The translations under genes were made by a program, and so were the position numbers. From positions 62,001-126,000 of the forward strand of contig JAIQEY010000007.1 of the NCBI GenBank assembly GCA_020073565.1: DNA of 64,000 bases. The letters run 5' to 3'. The notes beneath the pieces were generated by a model. It saw only the letters and a list, made by a program, of their open reading frames with translations, searched no databases and was not told where the DNA came from. Every line of letters starts with the position of its first letter. Positions within the stretch are counted from its first letter, which is position 1. Source of the DNA: Terriglobia bacterium. Lineage in GTDB: Bacteria; Acidobacteriota; Terriglobia; Terriglobales; Acidobacteriaceae. Shown piece after piece: positions 8,694-17,022 of this stretch.

Positions 8694-10364
8694 CTACTTC
8701 TTCTGAACCTCTACCGCGTCGGCGACTTTGAGTGCGCCTCGGGTCTGGTCTTCCACTTTGATGGGTTGGCCGTGCTTGAGGTAGGGGGCTAGAGCGGCGG
8801 GCTTGGCCCAATCGAGGTCCCATCCGTCATCGATTGCGATCAGGGTGTAGGAGCCGGGGACCACGCCGTGCAGGGTGAAGGTGCCGTCCAGATCGCTCTG
8901 GTCGCGGCGGAACAGTTCCTGATTGGCTTCGGGATCCTTGGGTACGAGAACAATCATCGCGCCGGAGGCTGGTTTGTCTCCGCGCTTGGCTAGTCCTTCG
9001 ACGTTGGCTTTGCCTTCGACCAGCGTGAGTGAGACGGTGAGGGATGCGCCCTCGGGAACGGTCAGCGTGTGTCCGTGAGATGCACTGTCACCGGAAGCGA
9101 TCCCAACCACCGAATACGACTTGGTGGGCGTGCCCGCCAGCACTGCGTACGCATCGGGCGTGACGTCCTGGAATTCGGCTTCGCCTTTGGGGTCCACCGC
9201 TTCCCAGGCGACGAACCTGCCTTTGCTGTTGCGGAGCGACACATGGAGTTCTTCTGGAAGGTTGGCTGCGCCCCGCACGTGCACAACTGCTTTGATCTTG
9301 CTTGCGGAGCGGGCGGTGCTGGAATCGAGTTCCACGCCGTTGGAGAGGTCCATCTCAGCCGGCTCTTTGAACTGGCCGGACGAATCGGGCATGCGGACAA
9401 AATATTTGCCGGTGGCGATTCCGCTCACCTCATAGATACCGGGCGAGATCATCTGGAAGTTTTGGGCCTGGATCTGCTCCATGCCGTCGAAGGTAGGTAC
9501 CTGGAGCATGGGTGCCTGAGCTCCACTATCGGTCTTTTCGGCGATATGAAAGGTCAGATGCAGAGAGGCAACCGGAGTAAGACGAATGTCTGCTTCGAGA
9601 TGATCGCCTCCGCGCAGGGGAATCGGGGTGGCCTCGTCCGCCTCGGCGGTATCGCCGTAGTAGGTGATGGGGTAAGCGACATCAAGCGAGCTGTCAACCG
9701 ACGAGGGGTCGCGGCCGGTTAGCGGATGTACTGCATACCAGGGAGTCGCGCGCACCGAGACGAAGTAGGTTCCCTCATCCAGCGGAGTCGCTTCGTAGTC
9801 GCCTTGATCGTCGGTCGTCACATTACTGACGGGGATGATGCGGCTCACGCCAGCGCTGCGATCTTCGCGGTAGATTCGCACCGATGCCTCGCGCACGGGT
9901 TCGCCGGTCTCGTCGAGGATTTTCCCAGAGAGCACGGCGACGGGAGGCAGTCGCAGGACGAGGTGCTCGGTGTCGAGGTTGGCGCCGGTGACAATCGCGG
10001 TCGAGAATTGTTCGTGCCGGTTATAGGCAGACGTGATGTATCCGCGTTTTGCTCCCTGTATGGCGAACTTTCCGGCGATGACTCGGAATTCGAAGCGGCC
10101 GTCGTCGGAGGTGACAAGCGATCGCTGGCGCTGAGGATTCCTAGTGTCTGTGATCTGGACGCGGACTCGGGCGAGCGGGGAGCCGCCTTTGGCGTTCACC
10201 ACCGTTCCAGCGATTCGGTACGGGCCGGTGGGGAGCGGTTCGACCTTTGGGGTTTGCGCCCAGATTGCGGGCCCGCGCAGTAAGAGCAGAGAAAGACCGA
10301 GAACAATGCGGGAGAGTGTGTGCCGCTCGTTGCTGGCTGTTGAATCGGTGTTGATCATCGTCAC
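8694..10364 (-). CDS. Secreted protein with carboxypeptidase regulatory-like domains
   Basis: The protein has 556 residues. The N-terminal hydrophobic segment (IVLGLSLLLLRGPAIWAQ) looks like a signal peptide. At least two beta-sandwich units of the carboxypeptidase-regulatory type follow: RIAGTVVNAKGGSPLARVRV near residue 50, and LSGKILDETGEPVREASVRI near residue 145, with a DLDGTFTLHGVVPGSYTL module near the C-terminus. Such modules usually bind ligands or form scaffolds; no catalytic residues are visible. The start is a GTG directly after the stop of the upstream paralogue, or the ATG two codons later, so the pair is an operon. Confidence 0.78.
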   Translation of the reverse strand: MTMINTDSTASNERHTLSRIVLGLSLLLLRGPAIWAQTPKVEPLPTGPYRIAGTVVNAKGGSPLARVRVQITDTRNPQRQRSLVTSDDGRFEFRVIAGKFAIQGAKRGYITSAYNRHEQFSTAIVTGANLDTEHLVLRLPPVAVLSGKILDETGEPVREASVRIYREDRSAGVSRIIPVSNVTTDDQGDYEATPLDEGTYFVSVRATPWYAVHPLTGRDPSSVDSSLDVAYPITYYGDTAEADEATPIPLRGGDHLEADIRLTPVASLHLTFHIAEKTDSGAQAPMLQVPTFDGMEQIQAQNFQMISPGIYEVSGIATGKYFVRMPDSSGQFKEPAEMDLSNGVELDSSTARSASKIKAVVHVRGAANLPEELHVSLRNSKGRFVAWEAVDPKGEAEFQDVTPDAYAVLAGTPTKSYSVVGIASGDSASHGHTLTVPEGASLTVSLTLVEGKANVEGLAKRGDKPASGAMIVLVPKDPEANQELFRRDQSDLDGTFTLHGVVPGSYTLIAIDDGWDLDWAKPAALAPYLKHGQPIKVEDQTRGALKVADAVEVQKK

Positions 10365-12176
10365 TTACGGCTCGCTCGCTAAGATGAGGTGCAAGGTCAC
10401 GTGTTCCGTCTGTCCACCGGCCACTCGGACCGATGGGCCCATATTGTCGTAGGCGTTCATCGCTTCGGGATTTCGGTACTCGAGTTGGGGTTGAGCGCGG
10501 TCAAAAGCCAGCAGGCGGTAGGTTCCGGGGGGCAGAGTCTGCGTTGAGAAACCCCCATCGGGAGCGACGCGAATCTCGGCTACGTCGCCGCTGCTATCGG
10601 GCAGCGGAATGCAGTAGACGTGAGCCGGCGCCGGTTCAGCGGGGGAGACCGCGGCGCCATTTTCGAGTTCGGGTTGTTGTGCGGCCGAAGGACTTGGGGG
10701 CGGGACGATGCCTTCGACACTGCCATCGATCGTGGCGAAATCGTCGCGCATGGTGATTTCGATCGGAGACGCAGCGCCTCCGACGCCCACTACCAACGGC
10801 TCATGCTGCAGATCGGTAGTGCCGGAACGGACGGAGGCGGCATAGCCCCGGGACGTCTGGATGCGCACCCAATAGCGGCCCGGCTGAGCGTTTTCGATCA
10901 CAAGCTGGTCATCCTCCGGCCCCGCGGGTGGACGCAGAAACCCATTTCTGCCTGCGCCGAAGTCGTCCACCGATTCGAGGCTGACGTTCAGGTAGCGCCG
11001 GGGCCCGTGGAGATTGAAGGTGCGCTTGCCATTGTTGAAGGTGGCGATCGTACCCTCGGATTCCTTGCCGGTGAAATCTTCTTTCACATTAATTGCGATG
11101 GAACCGCCGGACACGAGCGTCATATGCTGCCGTTCGACGGCGTCACCTTTGATGTTGAGGGTCATCAGGCCTGAGGATGTGGTCTGTCCGAAGCCGGCTG
11201 CTTCGACGGTGTAGATGCCGTTCGGTAACATCCCGTCAATAGCGTGCGTGCCAGGGTTGTATGCGAGTGAGTACCCGGGACCGTTACGGCCCTGGCGGTA
11301 AACATTCACGTTCAGTGCCACACCGGGCGGCACATTCTCGATAGGGATCTTGACGTTGTAGTAGGGCTGCTTGACGAGGGAAAGGTCCGCCTGAGCAGTT
11401 TCACCGGCGGATAACTCGATCGTGGTGGCGGAGTCGAAGTCGGCGGCGTCCTGATAATAGATGGGCGGGTATCCGTAGAGTTGGCCGCGCGGATCGAAGG
11501 TCACGGGATCGCGATCGAGTAACTCGCGGGTCAGCAGCTTGTAGGTGCCGGCGGGAAGTTCAGCAAAGCGGAACTCGCCGGTGGACCTGGAGATCGCGGT
11601 TCCCGCCGGAATCCAGTGGGCGCGGCCATCGTGGACCTGGCGGCGGTAAACCTGCACCTGAATGCTGTCGGGAGCTTCGGCAGTGGGCAGCGACACCTGG
11701 CCGGCGATGATGGCTTCCGGTACGAGCGACAACGTCAATTCCTTTGCCTTCTGTGCCAGGGCCAGAGCTACCGCCGAGTTGTCATATTCGAGGAAGCCGG
11801 GCTTGCGCGCGGAGAGTGAGTCGGGGAGGTTGGTCCCACGGAGTTGGACTCCACTGACAGGGGCGCCAGCGCCGGGGTCTGCACTCTCATGGGCTTGTGG
11901 GGCTGTGAACTCGAAGCGGCCCTGGCCATCCGTCATGGTCGCGAAGCGCTCGTCGGGAGAAATGACCAAGGCGCGTGGGATCGGCTCATGAGTCATGCTG
12001 TTCACCACCGTGCCGCGAATACTGTCGGGGGCTTCGGACGAAGACTGGGCCGGGGCCTGCGGGATCACGACGGCAAGGCAGAGCGCGCCGATTGCAACAT
12101 TAAGAACCCGTGATGGGCCGAGCTGGTGGATGGCTCGGAGAAGCGTCGAGGAAGAACCGTGTTGGCGCTTGTTCAA
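10365..12176 (-). CDS. Secreted protein with carboxypeptidase regulatory-like domains (paralogue of next gene)
   Basis: The protein has 603 residues. A signal peptide is likely (LNVAIGALCLAVVIPQAPAQ). A first beta-sandwich module contains SIRGTVVNSMTHEPIPRALV, and further modules contain GEFRFAELPAGTYKLL and GGFSTQTLPPGTYRLL near the end. Architecture and length match the gene immediately downstream, which indicates tandem duplication followed by strong divergence. The only fitting start is a TTG at 12176 without a clear ribosome binding site, so the true start may differ. No enzymatic motif is visible. Confidence 0.75.
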   Translation of the reverse strand: MNKRQHGSSSTLLRAIHQLGPSRVLNVAIGALCLAVVIPQAPAQSSSEAPDSIRGTVVNSMTHEPIPRALVISPDERFATMTDGQGRFEFTAPQAHESADPGAGAPVSGVQLRGTNLPDSLSARKPGFLEYDNSAVALALAQKAKELTLSLVPEAIIAGQVSLPTAEAPDSIQVQVYRRQVHDGRAHWIPAGTAISRSTGEFRFAELPAGTYKLLTRELLDRDPVTFDPRGQLYGYPPIYYQDAADFDSATTIELSAGETAQADLSLVKQPYYNVKIPIENVPPGVALNVNVYRQGRNGPGYSLAYNPGTHAIDGMLPNGIYTVEAAGFGQTTSSGLMTLNIKGDAVERQHMTLVSGGSIAINVKEDFTGKESEGTIATFNNGKRTFNLHGPRRYLNVSLESVDDFGAGRNGFLRPPAGPEDDQLVIENAQPGRYWVRIQTSRGYAASVRSGTTDLQHEPLVVGVGGAASPIEITMRDDFATIDGSVEGIVPPPSPSAAQQPELENGAAVSPAEPAPAHVYCIPLPDSSGDVAEIRVAPDGGFSTQTLPPGTYRLLAFDRAQPQLEYRNPEAMNAYDNMGPSVRVAGGQTEHVTLHLILASEP

Positions 12177-12390
12177 AGGAGACTACCCCGTAGCTTGTAT
12201 TGTGGCTGAAGATCGGAAAAATGCAAACGCGGCAGGCAAGCACTTCTGTCTAGGGCGTAAGAAGCTCACTACAAGTGGCGAAGCGCAAACACATTTTCAA
12301 CGGTTTAGCGGCACGACTGGAAGTCGTGCCCTTCGCTTTTTCCAGGTGACTTCTGTGCAGCGTGTGGACATCCTGCTACCCGCTCACAGC
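12177..12390. other. Divergent intergenic region with a REP-like palindrome
   Basis: This lies between the carboxypeptidase-regulatory-like pair (minus) and the hydrogenase genes (plus). A palindrome GGCACGACT / AGTCGTGCC is at 12310-12330. The motif 'gcacgactggaagtcgtgcc' is of the REP-like class seen elsewhere in this window. No gene is supported. Confidence 0.5.
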
Positions 12391-12414
12391 GATCAGTGAT
12401 TGATGTCACTGATC
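12391..12414. promoter_or_regulatory. CRP/FNR-superfamily-type palindrome upstream of hydrogenase genes
   Basis: Perfect 9-bp inverted repeat GATCAGTGA-N6-TCACTGATC. Its core GTGA-N6-TCAC is the geometry bound by CRP-family regulators. A -10-like TAACAT lies at 12431-12436; if transcription starts near 12443, the dyad is centred at about -41, the class II activator position. The hydrogenase small-subunit gene begins 70 bp downstream of the palindrome. The palindrome is seen directly; the identity of the regulator is inference. Confidence 0.6.
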
Positions 12415-12484
12415 CTACGTGTAGATGGACTAACATGCCGGTCATCGGTCACGAGAAAGATCCCAGATCCGATCGAGGCACTCT

Positions 12485-13588
12485 ATGGAAAGTCTCCTGC
12501 GCAAAACCACTACCTACGATGTTCTGCGAGAGCATGGAATTGATCGCCGCCGGTTTGTGAAATTTTGCACCATGATGGCGGCGGCCCTGGGACTGGAGGC
12601 AACGGTTGTTCCGCAAATTGTTGAGGCACTGGAGACTAAGCCTCGTCTGCCGGTGATTTGGCTGCATGGCCTGGAGTGCACCTGCTGCAGCGAGTCGTTC
12701 ATCCGGTCATCGCACCCGATTGCGCAGGACATCGTGCTGAACATGATCTCGCTCGACTACGATGACACCCTGCAGGCCGCGGCGGGCTTCCAGGTGGAAG
12801 AGATCCGCAAACGCATCATGAAGGATTATGCCGGCCAGTATGTGCTGGCGGTGGAAGGCAACGCTCCGACGGCGGATGGCGGTGTGTACTGCACGGTAGG
12901 GGGAGAGACCTTCCTGAGCATCCTGGAAGAGACGGCCGAGAACGCGAAGGCGGTGATTGCCTGGGGCTCGTGCGCGTCGAACGGATGCGTGCAGGCAGCC
13001 AAGCCGAATCCGACCGGCGCGAAACCAGTCCGTAAATTGATTTCGCACAAGGCGATTGTGAATGTGCCGGGCTGTCCGCCGATTGCGGAAGTGATGACCG
13101 GCGTCCTCACCTACATTCTCACCTTCGGCGCACTGCCGGATCTGGATCGCTACGGGCGTCCGAAAATGTTTTACGGGCAGCGCATCCACGACAAGTGCTA
13201 CCGGCGGCCGTATTTCGATGCGGGGCAATTTGTTGAGACCTGGGACGACGACGGAGCGAGGAAGGGCTGGTGCCTGTACAAGATGGGGTGCCGTGGACCG
13301 ACCACCTACAACTCCTGTTCGACGTTCAAGTGGAACAACGGCGTGTCGTATCCGATCGGCTCAGGACACGGGTGCATCGGCTGCAGCGAAGACAACTTCT
13401 GGGACAACGGTCCGTTCTACGAGCGGCTGACGTCAATTCCGGTGCCGGGCATTGAGTCTACACCGGACGAAGTCGGCGCGGTCGTTGCGGGAGCGGCGGC
13501 GATCGGCGTTGGGGCGCACTTTATTTCCTCGGTGGTGCGGCGAGCGGCGCAAAAGAAAGACGAAGCTCCGAAAAAGGAAGGAAGGTGA
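12485..13588 (+). CDS. hyaA: [NiFe] hydrogenase small subunit, oxygen-tolerant membrane-bound type
   Basis: The protein has 367 residues. A Tat motif RRRFVKF lies at residues 21-27. The proximal-cluster cysteines are ECTCC (C65, C67, C68), GSCASNGC (C163, C168) and GCPP (C197). All six fall exactly 48 residues beyond the mature E. coli Hyd-1 numbers 17, 19, 20, 115, 120 and 149. They therefore include the two extra cysteines of the [4Fe-3S] cluster that confers oxygen tolerance. Distal and medial ligands follow ([24 protein letters not shown]), then a C-terminal membrane anchor near residues 330-350. GAGG precedes the ATG. It feeds electrons from H2 through the cytochrome b encoded downstream. 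Confidence 0.95.
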   Translation: MESLLRKTTTYDVLREHGIDRRRFVKFCTMMAAALGLEATVVPQIVEALETKPRLPVIWLHGLECTCCSESFIRSSHPIAQDIVLNMISLDYDDTLQAAAGFQVEEIRKRIMKDYAGQYVLAVEGNAPTADGGVYCTVGGETFLSILEETAENAKAVIAWGSCASNGCVQAAKPNPTGAKPVRKLISHKAIVNVPGCPPIAEVMTGVLTYILTFGALPDLDRYGRPKMFYGQRIHDKCYRRPYFDAGQFVETWDDDGARKGWCLYKMGCRGPTTYNSCSTFKWNNGVSYPIGSGHGCIGCSEDNFWDNGPFYERLTSIPVPGIESTPDEVGAVVAGAAAIGVGAHFISSVVRRAAQKKDEAPKKEGR

Positions 13589-13591
13589 GAC

Positions 13592-15313
13592 ATGGCGACT
13601 CGAGTCGTAGTTGATCCTGTCACTCGCATCGAGGGCCACCTGCGGGTGGAAGCGATGCTCGACGATCGCGGCGTCATTAAAGACGCTATGTCTTCCGGAA
13701 CGATGTGGCGCGGCCTGGAAGTGATCCTGAAAGGCCGCGATCCGCGCGACGCATGGGCGTTCTGCGAACGCATCTGCGGCGTGTGCACCACCGTGCACGC
13801 GCTGGCTTCGGTGCGGGCGGTGGAGAATGCGCTGAACGTCAAAGTGCCGCAAAACGCGGAAATCATTCGCAACATCATGTTCCTGACGCAATACGTGCAG
13901 GACCACGTGATCCACTTCTACCATCTGCACGCGCTCGACTGGGTGGACATTGTCTCGGCCCTGAAGGCGGACCCGGCGGCAACCTCTGCGCTCGCCCAAA
14001 AGGTTTCGCCCTCGTGGCCGATCGCCAGCACTGGGTATTTCAAGGACCTCGCCGGCACGCTGAAGAAGTTTGTGGACTCGGGGCAGTTGGGGATTTTCCA
14101 GAACGCTTATTGGGGGCATCCCGCGTACAAGTTGCCGCCGGAAGCGAACCTGATGGCGGTCGCACACTATCTGGAAGCGCTGAAGTGGCAGAAGGAGATT
14201 ATCAAGATCCACACCATCTTCGGCGGAAAGAACCCGCACCCGAACTATCTGGTGGGCGGGATGGCGTCGGCGATCTCGATGCAGGGCGACAACGCCATCA
14301 ATATGGAGCGGCTGAACTATGTGAAGGGGCTGATCCAGGACGCGATTCAGGTGGTCGACAACATGTACATTCCCGACCTGCTGGCGGTGGCGTCGTTCTA
14401 TACGGACTGGGCGGCGATCGGCGGCGGGCTCGGAAACTACATGGCCTACGGCGATATTCCGCAGAATGGCATTGGCGACGTGAGCCAGTTCCGCATGCCG
14501 CGCGGGGTCATCCTGAACAAGAACCTGAGCGAGGTGCTGCCTGTGGATTTGACCGACGCGGGTCAGGTGCAGGAAGAAATCGCACACTCCTGGTATGAGT
14601 ATCCCGAGGGCAAGGGTGCGCTGCATCCCTGGGACGGCGTGACGGTTCCCAAGTACAGTGGGCCGAAGCCTCCCTATAAGCAACTGGATGAGAACGCAAA
14701 GTATTCGTGGCTGAAGTCGCCGCGCTGGAAAGGCAATGCGGTCGAGGTTGGACCGTTGTCGCGCATGCTGATCGGTTTCGCCAGCGGCATGCCAGACTAC
14801 AAAGAAGTGGTGACTGAGGCGCTGGGCGCGCTGAAAGTTCCGGCAACGGCGTTGTTCTCAACTTTGGGCCGAACCGCGGCACGTGGACTTGAGACCAAGC
14901 TGTGCGTGCACTGGCTGATGGCCGAGTACGAGCACCTGATCGCCAATCTGAAGGCAGGAGACTCGGCGACGGCCGATACGTCGCGCTGGGAGCCTTCCAG
15001 TTGGCCGTCGGAAGCCAAGGGCTACGGTTTTACCGAGGCGCCGCGCGGCGCGCTGGCCCACTGGATTCACATCAAGGACACGAAGATCGAAAACTATCAG
15101 ATCGTCGTGCCTTCCACGTGGAACGCGTCGCCGAAGGACAGCAAGGGGCAGCATGGGGCCTACGAGTCGGCACTGCTGAATACGCCGATGGCAGACCCGA
15201 AGCGGCCGCTTGAAATCCTCCGGACGATTCATTCCTTCGATCCGTGCCTGGCTTGCGCCTCGCATGTGTTTGGGCCCAATGGAGAAAAGTTGGCGGAGAT
15301 CACGGTGCGGTAG
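13592..15313 (+). CDS. hyaB: [NiFe] hydrogenase large subunit
   Basis: The protein has 573 residues. The N-terminal NiFe ligands are in RICGVCTTVHALASVRAVEN (C62, C65). The C-terminal ligands are in DPCLACASH (C552, C555), followed by a 15-residue tail after H558 that the maturation endopeptidase should remove. VDPVTRIEGH at residues 7-16 is a family hallmark. It lies 3 bp behind the small subunit with a good AAGGAAGG ribosome binding site, so the two are co-translated. It binds the NiFe(CN)2CO centre that splits H2 in the periplasm. The hyp genes needed to build the centre are not in this window. Confidence 0.95.
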   Translation: MATRVVVDPVTRIEGHLRVEAMLDDRGVIKDAMSSGTMWRGLEVILKGRDPRDAWAFCERICGVCTTVHALASVRAVENALNVKVPQNAEIIRNIMFLTQYVQDHVIHFYHLHALDWVDIVSALKADPAATSALAQKVSPSWPIASTGYFKDLAGTLKKFVDSGQLGIFQNAYWGHPAYKLPPEANLMAVAHYLEALKWQKEIIKIHTIFGGKNPHPNYLVGGMASAISMQGDNAINMERLNYVKGLIQDAIQVVDNMYIPDLLAVASFYTDWAAIGGGLGNYMAYGDIPQNGIGDVSQFRMPRGVILNKNLSEVLPVDLTDAGQVQEEIAHSWYEYPEGKGALHPWDGVTVPKYSGPKPPYKQLDENAKYSWLKSPRWKGNAVEVGPLSRMLIGFASGMPDYKEVVTEALGALKVPATALFSTLGRTAARGLETKLCVHWLMAEYEHLIANLKAGDSATADTSRWEPSSWPSEAKGYGFTEAPRGALAHWIHIKDTKIENYQIVVPSTWNASPKDSKGQHGAYESALLNTPMADPKRPLEILRTIHSFDPCLACASHVFGPNGEKLAEITVR

Positions 15314-15358
15314 TCAGGGGTAGTGGGTCAGTTTCGCGATGCTGCCCACAAAGCCCTG

Positions 15359-15435
15359 AACCACCAAGGACACGAAGTATCACGAAGGTTTTATCTCAGG
15401 TGTTTCCTTCGTGTACCTTCGTGGCCTTTGTGGTT
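15359..15435. repeat. 30-bp-arm hairpin built of CACGAAGG words, between hyaB and hyaC
   Basis: The left arm at 15359-15388 and the right arm at 15406-15435 are nearly perfect reverse complements (words AACCACCAAGGACACGAAG and CCTTCGTGG..TTTGTGGTT). Relatives occur at 40709-40783, 42996-43072, 48642-48672 and 51477-51518. It lies in a 148-bp gap inside the hydrogenase operon, so it may attenuate transcription or stabilise the upstream mRNA (inference). Confidence 0.8.
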
Positions 15436-15461
15436 AACGGTTTCGCAGTCAGGAGGAACCT

Positions 15462-16187
15462 ATGGCGAGTTCCGTTCACGAGTTTGATCCACGTGAGATG
15501 GCGCTGCACCAGGAGAACTATTTTCGCCGGCAGTATGTGTGGCAGTTGCCGGTGCGAATTACTCACTGGGTGAATGCTACGTGCCTGATTGTGCTGTTTC
15601 TGACCGGGCTGTATATCTCGCATCCGCTGCTCGCTCCGAGCGGAGAGGCGGTGCGCAACTTTGTGATGGGGCGCGTTCGGCAGATTCACTTTCTCGCAGC
15701 CATGCTTTTCACGGTCAGCTTCATGGTGCGGATCTACTGGTTCTGGATGGGGAACGCGTATTCGCGGTCGGGCTTCCCGTATGTCTGGAAACCGGGGTGG
15801 TGGAAGGATTTGTTCCGGCAAGCCACGGATTATCTGCGGCTCGAACGCGGGCACGTGCACCTGGGCCACAATTCGCTGGGCGGCGTGGCCTACACCTTGT
15901 TCGTCATCCTTCTCGGGTGGTGCCAGATCTTCACCGGGATGGCGATGTATTCGGAAAGCAATCCGGGGGGCTTCCTGAATCGCCTGTTCGGCTGGGTGCT
16001 GCCGCTGCTGGGCGGATCGTTCCAGACGCGCATGTGGCACCACACGTTTGCATGGGGCTTCGTAGTGTTTGCGATTCTGCACGTGTACATCATCCTGTAT
16101 GACTCCACGCAGTACGGCAACGGGCTGATCACGTCGATTATTTCCGGGTACAAGTTTTATCAGAAGGGGGATTTCAAGGAGGAGTAG
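15462..16187 (+). CDS. hyaC: Ni/Fe-hydrogenase b-type cytochrome subunit
   Basis: The protein has 241 residues. It has four hydrophobic helices, with family motifs YVWQLPVRITHWVNATCL near residues 26-43 (heme-ligating His), FLTGLYISHP, QIHFLAAMLFTVSFMVRIYW and WHHTFAWGFVVFAILHVYI. This is the HyaC/HoxZ/HupC family: it binds two b hemes, anchors the hydrogenase and passes electrons to quinone. The ATG follows AGGAGG. It is third in the hydrogenase operon, after the large hairpin at 15359-15435. Confidence 0.92.
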   Translation: MASSVHEFDPREMALHQENYFRRQYVWQLPVRITHWVNATCLIVLFLTGLYISHPLLAPSGEAVRNFVMGRVRQIHFLAAMLFTVSFMVRIYWFWMGNAYSRSGFPYVWKPGWWKDLFRQATDYLRLERGHVHLGHNSLGGVAYTLFVILLGWCQIFTGMAMYSESNPGGFLNRLFGWVLPLLGGSFQTRMWHHTFAWGFVVFAILHVYIILYDSTQYGNGLITSIISGYKFYQKGDFKEE

Positions 16188-16190
16188 CCA

Positions 16191-16251
16191 ACACTCAGCA
16201 TTCAGAGATTTCGGCCGAGAGAGGTCGGCTCTGTGTTCAATGCTGAGTGCT
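16191..16251. repeat. Word-repeat hairpin (ACTCAGCATT / AATGCTGAGT)
   Basis: Arms ACACTCAGCATT at 16191-16202 and AATGCTGAGTGCT at 16239-16251 can pair. Nearby are a GGGGCTAAAGCCCC-type palindrome (about 16303-16316) and GCACGGCTGAAGCCATGC (about 16337-16354). It lies just after the cytochrome gene and could end its transcript, but belongs to a style of word-repeat hairpin seen at other sites in the window. Confidence 0.6.
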
Positions 16252-16418
16252 GAGTAGCGATCTCATAATGAACCGAACGAGTAAACGGCGTGTCCTCTCA
16301 GGGGCTAAAGCCCCCCTTTCTTGTGGGCCTAAAACGGCACGGCTGAAGCCATGCCCTACCCGAAACCATTTATGAGATAGCTTCTGAGTGCTGATTGCTG
16401 GCCACTGCCACGAAAGCC

Positions 16419-16931
16419 ATGTTCAGAAAAGAACAATTTGTGCCTCCGGTGCTTGTGTTGGGTTTGGGGAATGTTCTGCTTGGGGACGACGGCGTAGGGC
16501 CGGCGCTGCTGCGGGAAGTGCAAGCGCTGTATGCCGGCGTGCAGGCCGTGGAGTGCGTCGATGGAGGCACGCAGGGGCTGGCATTGCTCGGCTATCTGGC
16601 GGGACGCGAGGCGCTGATTATTCTGGATGCGTATGCAGGCGGCAGAAACGCCGGAGATGTGTCGGTTCTGGAAGGGGCGGAGCTGCTGGGCTGTGGGGTA
16701 ACGAGGTCCACGACTGCGCACGAAGGAAATGCGGGAGAATTGCTGGCCGCGGCTCACCTGCTGAACGAATTGCCGGCGCGGGTTTTCCTGGTTGGTATTG
16801 AACCGGAGTGCGTGCGCACGGAACTGGGGCTTTCCGAGCGCGTCGCCGAAGCGCTGCCTGCGGCGTTCGTGCGAGCGTGCGGCTTGGTGGAGCGGGTTCT
16901 GGCGGACTTGAAAGTGCAGACGGTGGCGTAG
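16419..16931 (+). CDS. hyaD: Hydrogenase maturation endopeptidase
   Basis: The protein has about 170 residues. GLGNVLLGDDGVGPAL near the N-terminus contains the Asp/Glu nickel-sensing region of HyaD/HybD proteases. VDGGTQGLALLGYLAG follows, with the second acidic ligand in LIILDAYAGG and the histidine in TTAHEGN. The protease clips the 15-residue tail of the large subunit once nickel is in place. The ATG at 16419 was preferred over an upstream TTG at 16395. It is the last recognisable gene of the hydrogenase cluster, separated by about 230 bp of repeat-rich sequence. Confidence 0.9.
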   Translation: MFRKEQFVPPVLVLGLGNVLLGDDGVGPALLREVQALYAGVQAVECVDGGTQGLALLGYLAGREALIILDAYAGGRNAGDVSVLEGAELLGCGVTRSTTAHEGNAGELLAAAHLLNELPARVFLVGIEPECVRTELGLSERVAEALPAAFVRACGLVERVLADLKVQTVA

Positions 16932-17022
16932 GAAATTGCAGAGGTAAGAAGTCGGATTGCGGAAGTTACTGAGCTGACGACAACAGTTGAAGCGAGACCT
17001 TCTTCTCCGGCGAAATGCTAAG

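Noticed and set aside
13433-14683. Long minus-strand frame opposite the hydrogenase genes
   Set aside because: Shadow of GC-rich coding sequence; no domain and no ribosome binding site. The same holds for 26064-27215 (opposite priA) and 48875-49813 (opposite murJ).
16987-17022. Longer rapZ start (TTG)
   Set aside because: The ATG at 17023 is closer to the family start and the extension has no matching sequence.
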